DNA from: Ferrovum sp.
GTDB taxonomy: Bacteria; Pseudomonadota; Gammaproteobacteria; Burkholderiales; Ferrovaceae
NCBI GenBank assembly: GCA_027450105.1
Contig: DAIDKJ010000066.1
Coordinates: forward strand, 1-6,984
Reading direction: 5' to 3'
Length of the DNA: 6,984 nt
The notes under the pieces are model-generated. The model was not told the origin of the DNA, did not search any database, and saw only the letters and a program-made list of their open reading frames with translations. The position numbers were made by a program, and so were the translations under genes. Of the stretch, positions 1-5,386 are shown piece after piece; position 1 is the first letter of the stretch, and every line of letters starts with the position of its first letter.

Positions 1-4
1 CGGA

Positions 5-976
5 TTAAAACAGATACATCACGCCGGTATTGGCCATCCAGTGCGGCACCAGTTGGTTGCCATTGGCATAGCGATACAAGGGCAAATACACCGAGGAATT
101 GAGTTGCCAATGGGGGCTCAGATTCACTAACAGACCGGGGGCCAGGTAGAGATTCAAGTATCCGCTGTCCTTGTTGCCTGCTACAGCATCTCCGCCGCCC
201 TGGTCGGGTGCGCGCCACATGAGGTTGGTCTGGAGCAAGGGAATGATCCTGGTGGTAGATTCGATGCCGTTGTAAGCCATTCCCGCAACGGTGTTGATAC
301 TATCGCCGGGTTTGTAGCCTTGATAATGGTTGAGCGCGTGGCGCCAGGTGCCCTGGGTAAACCATCCCCAATTGGCGCTGAGATTTCCCATACTGTACCC
401 ACCCAGTAACAGATCGGTGGTGCCTGTTCCCGGTTCAGTATCCCGGTCCAGAAGTGGTGCTGCGTTGATGGGTCCCGTTGGCAGTTTCAAGCCAAAGGTC
501 AATCCGGTGGATTTGTCTTTGGAAAACCCCGTATACATCCCCATGATGCGCAGATCCGAAAAGCTGCTCACATGAGCGGTTTGGGGAGTGGGCGCCGGAT
601 TGATCTGCCCCGGCGTGCCACTGGTATCGGTGGTGAAACTGCGCAACCAGTAGGGCATCATGGCCTCGATTCCCCAGTCATCGTTAAACATGTGCTGGCC
701 GTACATGGTGTAATAGTTGGTGCCGATTTGCTTGTCCGGATTTAACGCGGCGACTTGCCCGCTGGCGCCACTATGATTCCAGTTCTGATTCATGAAGGAA
801 TACTGCAAACCTACTTGGTCTTTCATGCCGCTGACGGGTAACCCCGGTAACCCCACATCAAAGATTCCGCAGCCACAGGCGCAGGCTGAGGCCAGCGTGG
901 GAGCAAGCAGGATGCCGATTAGCATCATGGCCTTGGCAGCGACCAACCATTGTGGTGGCTGTGAAAATTGGTGCAT
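5..976 (-). CDS. Outer-membrane beta-barrel protein with Cys-rich mature N-terminus
   Basis: Encodes 323 residues. I chose the ATG at 976-974 because it is followed at once by a good Sec signal peptide: a short polar start, a hydrophobic stretch at about residues 11-28, and an A-S-A cleavage site before C32. The frame stays open upstream to an ATG at 1168, but that extension would bury the signal peptide and overlap the DUF2946 gene. The predicted mature protein begins with C32-A-C34-G-C36-G, followed by IFDVG. The rest shows alternating polar/aromatic strands with Gly/Asn/Asp-rich turns and ends in V-M-Y-L-F, with the terminal Phe usual for barrels inserted by the BAM machinery. It resembles the loosely defined 'transporter/MetA-pathway phenol degradation' barrels, but I do not recognise a specific family. 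A substrate cannot be assigned. It follows the DUF2946 gene by 115 bases on the same strand. A lipoprotein reading (Cys at +1) is possible but the lipobox is poor, because Leu is at -4 rather than -3. Confidence 0.82.
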   Translation of the reverse strand: MHQFSQPPQWLVAAKAMMLIGILLAPTLASACACGCGIFDVGLPGLPVSGMKDQVGLQYSFMNQNWNHSGASGQVAALNPDKQIGTNYYTMYGQHMFNDDWGIEAMMPYWLRSFTTDTSGTPGQINPAPTPQTAHVSSFSDLRIMGMYTGFSKDKSTGLTFGLKLPTGPINAAPLLDRDTEPGTGTTDLLLGGYSMGNLSANWGWFTQGTWRHALNHYQGYKPGDSINTVAGMAYNGIESTTRIIPLLQTNLMWRAPDQGGGDAVAGNKDSGYLNLYLAPGLLVNLSPHWQLNSSVYLPLYRYANGNQLVPHWMANTGVMYLF

Positions 977-994
977 GGCGATTTTCTCGTCAAA

Positions 995-1004
995 GGTTGC
1001 AACC
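995..1004. promoter_or_regulatory. Perfect palindrome upstream of the barrel gene
   Basis: GGTTGCAACC is a perfect 10-base palindrome ending 18 bases before the start codon of the barrel gene (minus strand), in the 115-base gap after the DUF2946 gene. Its position would suit an operator or a small RNA structure near the ribosome binding site. I see no convincing sigma-70 promoter in the same gap, so the barrel gene may be read from upstream. A palindrome of this length can also occur by chance. Confidence 0.2.
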
Positions 1005-1091
1005 AATGCTACGCAATCTGTAAAGCTGGACAATCTGCCCCACTCTACAAAGAGGTACTGTGCATTGGCTGGAAAAGGACGGTGATCCGGT

Positions 1092-1487
1092 TCAGGCCGA
1101 GGGGGGGGTGGGAGGAGCTCTGGAAAGGGGTAAGGCAAACGCGGAGAAATCCCAAGGGGCCTCATCACTTCGCGAGAGGACTAAAAAGGGTGCTTCAGGC
1201 AGAGGAATGACCGGATTGACAATGGTTCCCGGGAGATCCATTGCCAGAATACTGCACAGTGCGCAATGTGTTTGATGTGGTGCGACAGGATCGCCTGTTC
1301 CGGCGGGGTGATCTGAAGGGTCGACGTCGATCCACTTGAGACCAGACACCGCGCAGATCTGAATCCGGTGATGGGCGTTATCCAAGGAGCCCGATGGCAC
1401 GAACAGACCGGTCATCAAGAATGCCTGGAACAGCATCGTGACCAGCAAAATGGCGTGAACGGATTTTAGATGATGAATAGCGCGCAT
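1092..1487 (-). CDS. DUF2946-type membrane-anchored protein with HCxxC motif
   Basis: Encodes 131 residues. The ATG at 1487-1485 was chosen because it gives a basic N-terminus (MRAIHHLKS) followed by a hydrophobic segment at about residues 10-31, a signal peptide or anchor. The longer open frame to 1658 has no such feature and runs inside the glycosyltransferase gene. Three traits match the DUF2946 family as I know it: an N-terminal hydrophobic segment then an 'ICAVSGL' block with C45, a central H71-x2-H74-C75-x2-C78, and a C-terminal R-A-P-P. Length is also typical (about 110-130). The family has no established biochemical role, though members are often seen near copper and envelope metal genes. 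The His/Cys cluster would suit metal binding or redox chemistry in the periplasm, which is inference. It starts 10 bases after the stop of the glycosyltransferase gene and lacks a clear Shine-Dalgarno sequence, so translational coupling is likely. Confidence 0.78.
   Translation of the reverse strand: MRAIHHLKSVHAILLVTMLFQAFLMTGLFVPSGSLDNAHHRIQICAVSGLKWIDVDPSDHPAGTGDPVAPHQTHCALCSILAMDLPGTIVNPVIPLPEAPFLVLSRSDEAPWDFSAFALPLSRAPPTPPSA
1101..1108. repeat. Eight-base G/C homopolymer in the 3' end of the DUF2946 gene
   Basis: G8 on the plus strand (C8 on the coding strand) lies within the last few codons, the P-P-T-P-P-S-A tail. Loss of one base would move the reading frame into the frame of the downstream barrel gene, which is open across this region. 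The tract could be a slippage site or a sequencing weak point. Confidence 0.6.
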
Positions 1488-1497
1488 GGTGGGGATG

Positions 1498-3600
1498 CTA
1501 GCACAATGGCTCGCCGCAGGACATGCAGGCACGCCACATCTGTTCCAGGGCCTGTTGAAAATGAAGTGCAAAACGTGGCGCATCAAATACGGGGGTGTGC
1601 CGAAGCTTGTCGCGCAACTGCTCCCGTAACCTGGAAAGCGCCGTGGGATCTGATGCAAATCTCACGGCCCTGTGCAGGTAATCGTCGGGGTCCGTGGCAA
1701 TCCAGTCGCTCAATCCGGAGTTGGTCAGGATGGATTCCCCCACATGGGAGATGAAACGCTGGCCTTTCATGCTGAGAACCGGCACGCCCATCCACAGGGC
1801 TTCCACAGTGGTTGTGGTGCCGTTGTAGGGAAAGGGGTCAAGGGCGATATCGATCTGATGGTAGGCTGATAGATGATGGCTTCGGGGCAATTTGAAACCT
1901 TCCAGGATCAAGCGCTCGGGGGCTATTCCGTGAGCCGCAAAGCGCTGACGGGTCAGTTCCATGATGGATGCATCACTGAGCGCTTTGGTTTTGAGATACA
2001 GCCTGGCCGTTGGCAAGGCGTGCAGGATCCTGGCCCAGAGGGTGACGACTGTATCGTTCATTTTGGGGATGTTGTTGAGGCTGCCAAAGGTTAAATAGCC
2101 GTTGCTCAGAGCCGGTAGTGGACTGATGGGCAATGCCGCATGACGGGTATCAAAGCATAAATAGGACTCCGGTAATTGCCAGATCTTTTCGGTATACTGC
2201 GCGGCTTCGGCCAGTGGCGTCACCCAGGGGTCTCCCAGAATATAGTCCATCTGGGGTACTCCTGTGGTTCCCGAATACCCCAGCCAGGTAACCTGAACCG
2301 GCGCCGGACGCCAGGCAAATAAAGGCAGGCGATGATTATCGGTATGCCCAGACAGGTCCAGGAGGATGTGGACCCCATCCTGACGAATGCGCCCACAAGC
2401 CTGCTCATCCTTGAGCAATCCAATGGGATGCCAGTGGGAAAATAGCCCCCTCAGTCGGTCGGTCATTGCATCGCGCTTGTTCACCGTTGGGTAGGCGATC
2501 AGCGTGAAGCGGTTGTTATCCATGTGGGATAACACCGACTCCAAAAAATAGCCCACGGGATGGCTGCGTAAATCTGCGGAAACGAATCCGATGCGCAGAG
2601 GATTTGGTGCATACGAACCAATCCGGGGTGGCTGAATCGTTCCGACCGTTTGGGTTGCCAGGGTGCCAAATCGTTTTGCCACGTTCCCTGCGCTCCAGTG
2701 ATCATGGGGCAGATAGAGATTGACCATCAAATATCCGCTGTAGCCTCCCACATCCTCCGGCGCCAACTCCATTGCTTTCTTGAAGCATTCGATCCCTTCT
2801 TCCGTTCGATTGAAGAACTGTAAAATCATTCCCAATCGATTCAATGCCGGGACCAGATCGGGCTGACGGGAACAGACCTGCCGGTAGCAGACCAGGGCCT
2901 GATGAAATTGCATGCTGCGGTAATAGAGGTCTCCCAGTGCGAGCAGGGCAGGGAGGTTATCGGGTTCCAAGGCCAGCAATTGTTGGTAGCGCGCTAAGGC
3001 GGGGCTGTATTGCAAAGTTTCGGCATACAGATTTCCCAAAGCCAGGAGGGCTTCGGGGTGGTCGGGTTTGAGTCTGAGCAAGTCTTCGTAGGCCCTGATG
3101 GCTGCAGGACGATCCTGGAGTCGAGCGAGGGCGTGGCCCAATTGCAGCAGGATGACAGGATTATCCCGAGCCAGTTCGAGCCCTTGCTGCAGGATGGTGA
3201 CGGATCGCTCGGGTTGATCGGTATGGAGATACAGCGCACCCAGCAGGGCATAGGCTGGGGCCAAATCCGGATCGTCCTGGCACAGCCGATGCAATTCGGT
3301 TTGAAGGTCGGCAAACCGGGAGGTGGATAACCGATTCTGAATGTCCTGTAACCGTTCTAACCGCTGAACCTGCTGCTGCAAACACGGGTCGCTGATTTGG
3401 TGGCGTTGCACCACCTCCATGAGATGACCGGCCGTGCCGAGATCACTGGCTTGAATCAGGGCTTCCAGATAGTTGGCCCAGGATTGTGGATTCCGGGGGG
3501 AGGCTTGCACAACGGCCAGCAGGTGGGGCAAGGCAGCGCTGGGGTATCGGTTGCGCAAGGCATTAAGACCCTGGTTCAAGGATTCTTCAGGTGGAGTCAT
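1498..3600 (-). CDS. TPR-containing O-GlcNAc transferase-like glycosyltransferase (GT41/SPINDLY type)
   Basis: Encodes 700 residues. The N-terminal part (about 1-290) is built of tetratricopeptide repeats. The clearest are five 34-residue units at about 113-282, with the usual A-x-x-x-LG-x-x-Y...A...Y/F...L-x-L-x-P-D pattern. Residues about 335-690 match the GT41 catalytic region. 'RIGFVSADLRSHPVGYF' carries H347, the counterpart of the human OGT active-site His498. 'QVTWLGYSGTTGVPQMDYI' (436-454) follows. 'FGSLNNIPKMND' carries K513, the counterpart of the UDP-contacting Lys842. 'DPFPYNGTTTTVEALWMGVPV' at about 588-608 is the nucleotide-sugar loop. Family members move a sugar from a UDP- or GDP-sugar to Ser/Thr of cytoplasmic proteins, with the TPR part choosing the target. 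No signal peptide is seen, so it should be cytoplasmic. Bacterial homologues vary in donor and target, so neither is assigned. Oddly, the protein ends C692-M-S-C695-G-E-P-L-C700, a Cys cluster outside the usual fold. It is first in a same-strand group with the DUF2946 gene. Confidence 0.9.
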   Translation of the reverse strand: MTPPEESLNQGLNALRNRYPSAALPHLLAVVQASPRNPQSWANYLEALIQASDLGTAGHLMEVVQRHQISDPCLQQQVQRLERLQDIQNRLSTSRFADLQTELHRLCQDDPDLAPAYALLGALYLHTDQPERSVTILQQGLELARDNPVILLQLGHALARLQDRPAAIRAYEDLLRLKPDHPEALLALGNLYAETLQYSPALARYQQLLALEPDNLPALLALGDLYYRSMQFHQALVCYRQVCSRQPDLVPALNRLGMILQFFNRTEEGIECFKKAMELAPEDVGGYSGYLMVNLYLPHDHWSAGNVAKRFGTLATQTVGTIQPPRIGSYAPNPLRIGFVSADLRSHPVGYFLESVLSHMDNNRFTLIAYPTVNKRDAMTDRLRGLFSHWHPIGLLKDEQACGRIRQDGVHILLDLSGHTDNHRLPLFAWRPAPVQVTWLGYSGTTGVPQMDYILGDPWVTPLAEAAQYTEKIWQLPESYLCFDTRHAALPISPLPALSNGYLTFGSLNNIPKMNDTVVTLWARILHALPTARLYLKTKALSDASIMELTRQRFAAHGIAPERLILEGFKLPRSHHLSAYHQIDIALDPFPYNGTTTTVEALWMGVPVLSMKGQRFISHVGESILTNSGLSDWIATDPDDYLHRAVRFASDPTALSRLREQLRDKLRHTPVFDAPRFALHFQQALEQMWRACMSCGEPLC

Positions 3601-3720
3601 GCAGCACCAACGCCCCGATTATTGCACCCAAGGCTTGGTGTCGATCCCGTGCAAACCATGACGCAGTGGTCACGAAAGGGGCAAGTCAAAACTGAATCCG
3701 GTACCGTTGACATGGATTTT

Positions 3721-3728
3721 CCTTATCA
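3721..3728 (-). repeat. Inverted copy of the TGATAAGG motif
   Basis: CCTTATCA on the plus strand is the reverse complement of TGATAAGG, the core of the direct repeat found at 3936-3944 and 3962-3970. All three copies sit in the divergent intergenic region. An 8-mer repeated three times in about 250 bases is suggestive of a regulator site, but chance is not excluded. Confidence 0.3.
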
Positions 3729-3886
3729 AACACCAAGCCGTCCGCTCGATTCCCTCAAGACCAAGACGGCAAGGCTGGCAGGCTTCGCGCCAAGGCGCGG
3801 GGAATGGGCGGGCAGGGGTTGAAGAATCTGGCAGCCCTGGCTGCATGGTCTATTGTATTAAAAGCGGAGTCAGACTTCTTCGGTTG

Positions 3887-3892
3887 TATACT
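3887..3892 (+). promoter_or_regulatory. Candidate -10 box for the efflux operon
   Basis: TATACT differs from the sigma-70 -10 consensus TATAAT at one position and lies in a locally A+T-rich stretch upstream of the efflux operon. No good -35 hexamer is present 16-20 bases upstream (the sequence there is around GCGGAG), so if it works it may depend on an activator. Transcription from here would give a leader of roughly 120 bases before the start codon at 4019. Confidence 0.25.
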
Positions 3893-3896
3893 GACC

Positions 3897-3944
3897 ACCG
3901 CAGAATGCCATACACGCCTTGCGGTCCTTAAGCTTATGATAAGG
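3897..3944 (+). promoter_or_regulatory. Paired inverted repeats in the putative efflux operon leader
   Basis: Two inverted repeats are directly abutted. ACCGCA (3897-3902) pairs with TGCGGT (3920-3925) over a 17-base loop. CCTTA (3926-3930) pairs with TAAGG (3940-3944) over 9 bases. The second contains the odd-centred palindrome CTTATGATAAG (3933-3943). They fall just after the candidate -10 box and could be operator half-sites or leader RNA hairpins. There is no following T-run, so this is not a simple terminator. Confidence 0.3.
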
Positions 3945-3970
3945 CCGAAGCTGTAGTATGAATGATAAGG
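3936..3970 (+). repeat. Direct repeat ATGATAAGG, two copies 26 bases apart
   Basis: Copies are at 3936-3944 and 3962-3970. The second contains an ATG that could open the efflux outer-membrane factor frame 19 codons upstream of the start preferred here. The 26-base spacing is about two and a half helical turns, so the copies would lie on opposite DNA faces. Role unknown. Confidence 0.4.
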
Positions 3971-4018
3971 TGGCATGTCGTAGGTGACGTGTCTCATGAC
4001 AGTCGATTCAGGTTGAAG

Positions 4019-5386
4019 ATGAGCATGCTGGCCATTCGTTACAACGCATCTAAGGAGCGATCAGCCCGAGGCTATCCGGGATCAGGACATTCTGCTCCGC
4101 GCCGTCCCTCGGGGCTTGTTCGTGGGGCCTGCTGGTTGTGCATGGTTTGGATGGTGTGGATGGTCTTGCCGTTGCCCTCGGCCTTGGCGGCACCGACCCT
4201 GACTTTGAACGATCTGTTGTTGCTGGGACTGGGGCATAATCCCGCTGTCTTGGCGGCGCGGGAACAAGTGTCTGCTGCAGAGGGAATGGCTGTGGCAGCG
4301 CACGCCTATCCCAACCCGGAAGTCAGTGGGTTGACGGGCCGCGGCAAGGAGCAGAATGTGCCGGCTCCTTTGTCAGGCTCGGTTTATTCCTTTGCTCTTC
4401 ATCAACCCCTCGAATATGCCGGGCTGCGTAATCCCCGTATCCAGGCTGCAGAAGCTTCGGTACAGGCCGCCGATGCCGCACGCCGTGCCTTTGAAAATGA
4501 TGCGCTGGCGGCCATCAAATTGGCCTACTACGATCTGTTGCGTCGCCAGGATGAAGCGCAGGCCAGCGAGGAAGACTTGCAGATTACGCAAAAGATTCGT
4601 GACAGCATTGCTCTGCGCTACCACGTGGGAGAATCCCCCCGCTTTGATCTCATCACTGCCGAAACAGAACGGCTCAATGCCCTGAAAAACCATGACATGG
4701 CCCTGTTGCGTACCCGGCAAGCCCGTATTGCCTTGCGCCAGGCAGTAGGCCAAAGCATCCCCGAAGACACGCAAATCCTTGGGAGTCTGCCCGATGCGGT
4801 GGTCTTGCCCCCGCTGGCCACTTTGCAGGAACAGTTGAATGCGCGTAATCCCGAGCTCCAGCAGGTTCAAGCAGAAAACCAGGCGGCCGAATCCCGAGTG
4901 GACTGGCAAAAGGCCCAGCGTCTTCCACAATTGGCACTCGTTGCACAGCATGATGCCGATCCTACCCTGTCTTCCTCGCGGGTTGGCCTGGCTGTGACCA
5001 TTCCCCTTTGGGATCAACATTCCGGCCCCGTTTTGCAGGCTCAGGCGGACCTGGCACGCAGTCGCCATGTGGCTGAATCCCGACGCCAATGGTTGGGCGA
5101 ATCCCTGTCAGCTGCTTACGCACGCTTTGATAGCGCGCGCAACCAGGTATCCCTTCTGGAAAACGAATTACTGACACAGGCCACAGAGGCCAGGAATGTG
5201 GCAGAAGCCGCTTACCGTCACGGCGAGCGCGGCATACTGGATTGGCTCAATGCCCAGCGAACCTACCGTATCGCGCGTAGCGAACTGATTACTGCGCGTT
5301 ACGATCTGGCCACGGTAATCGTGGAAATCGATCGTCTCCTGGCTACCCCGCCTTCTGTGTCGTCTCCCACTGCGTCCACTCCATGA
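4019..5386 (+). CDS. Outer-membrane factor of RND metal efflux system (CzcC/TolC family)
   Basis: Encodes 455 residues from the ATG at 4019. AGG at 4010-4012 lies six bases before this start, a modest ribosome binding site. A further in-frame ATG at 3962 would add 19 residues, so the start is uncertain. A basic, unusually long N-terminal region leads to a hydrophobic core with M-V-W repeats and a likely cleavage after S-A-L-A (residue 57). Two outer-membrane efflux protein (OEP) repeats follow, at about 61-243 and 262-443, with the long Ala/Glu/Arg-rich helices of the periplasmic tunnel. Typical blocks include 'LAYYDLLRRQ', 'RYHVGESPRFDLITAETERL' and 'VGLAVTIPLWDQHSG'. The trimer should form the outer-membrane duct through which the RND pump expels its substrate. 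The stop overlaps the next start as ATGA, so translation of the adaptor is probably coupled. Length matches CzcC-like proteins. The symbol is left blank because the substrate is unknown. Confidence 0.88.
   Translation: MSMLAIRYNASKERSARGYPGSGHSAPRRPSGLVRGACWLCMVWMVWMVLPLPSALAAPTLTLNDLLLLGLGHNPAVLAAREQVSAAEGMAVAAHAYPNPEVSGLTGRGKEQNVPAPLSGSVYSFALHQPLEYAGLRNPRIQAAEASVQAADAARRAFENDALAAIKLAYYDLLRRQDEAQASEEDLQITQKIRDSIALRYHVGESPRFDLITAETERLNALKNHDMALLRTRQARIALRQAVGQSIPEDTQILGSLPDAVVLPPLATLQEQLNARNPELQQVQAENQAAESRVDWQKAQRLPQLALVAQHDADPTLSSSRVGLAVTIPLWDQHSGPVLQAQADLARSRHVAESRRQWLGESLSAAYARFDSARNQVSLLENELLTQATEARNVAEAAYRHGERGILDWLNAQRTYRIARSELITARYDLATVIVEIDRLLATPPSVSSPTASTP
4052..4057 (+). promoter_or_regulatory. 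Strong Shine-Dalgarno-like AAGGAG without a matching start
   Basis: AAGGAG is the best ribosome-binding match near the start of the outer-membrane factor gene, yet no in-frame ATG, GTG or TTG occurs 5-12 bases after it. It encodes Lys-Glu in the frame used. It may be coincidental, but it bears on where the protein really begins. Confidence 0.25.
4142..4165 (+). repeat. In-frame 9-base tandem repeat in the signal peptide
   Basis: ATGGTTTGG and ATGGTGTGG are followed by a partial third unit, ATGGTC, encoding M-V-W-M-V-W-M-V in the hydrophobic core of the outer-membrane factor's signal peptide. A change in copy number would keep the frame and only alter the hydrophobic length. It supplies three in-frame ATG codons, but starting at them would leave no basic n-region. 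Confidence 0.6.

Larger units (their letters stand above)
3601..4018. other. Divergent intergenic/leader region without a recognisable gene
   Basis: This stretch separates the minus-strand glycosyltransferase gene from the plus-strand efflux operon, so both promoters should lie here. No open frame in it looks like a real protein: the candidates lack coding character and homology-like motifs. I see no tRNA or other RNA gene. It contains several short inverted repeats: CCAAG-G-CTTGG (3629-3639), CGCGCC-AA-GGCGCG (3786-3799) and GCAGC-CCTG-GCTGC (3831-3844). None is followed by a clear T-run, so I do not call a terminator. A TTGACA hexamer at 3707-3712 has no matching -10 box at 16-18 bases. Confidence 0.6.

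Noticed and set aside
977..1168. N-terminal extension of the barrel protein to an ATG at 1168
   Set aside because: It would place about 64 Pro/Arg-rich residues before a good signal peptide and overlap the DUF2946 gene. The start at 976 explains the sequence better.
1488..1658. Longer DUF2946 frame starting at 1658
   Set aside because: The extra 57 residues lie wholly inside the glycosyltransferase coding sequence in another frame and hide the hydrophobic N-terminal segment that begins naturally at 1487.
3707..3735. TTGACA as a -35 box for a plus-strand promoter
   Set aside because: The hexamer is perfect, but no -10-like sequence is found 16-18 bases downstream, and it is about 300 bases from the first plus-strand gene.
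3397..3822. 141-codon plus-strand open frame across the glycosyltransferase start and intergenic region
   Set aside because: More than half overlaps the TPR coding region in antisense, and the remainder has no recognisable motif or ribosome binding site.
3786..3844. GC-rich inverted repeats as an intrinsic terminator
   Set aside because: Neither stem is followed by a T-run on either strand, and no gene ends nearby in a divergent region.
3755..3997. 80-codon minus-strand open frame in the intergenic region
   Set aside because: No motif, signal peptide, clear ribosome binding site or coding-like composition. It also spans the candidate efflux promoter.
4373..5089. 238-codon open frame on the minus strand inside the outer-membrane factor gene
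   Set aside because: It is antisense to a clearly coding OEP domain. Its protein shows no domain pattern and is typical of a shadow frame in G+C-rich coding DNA.
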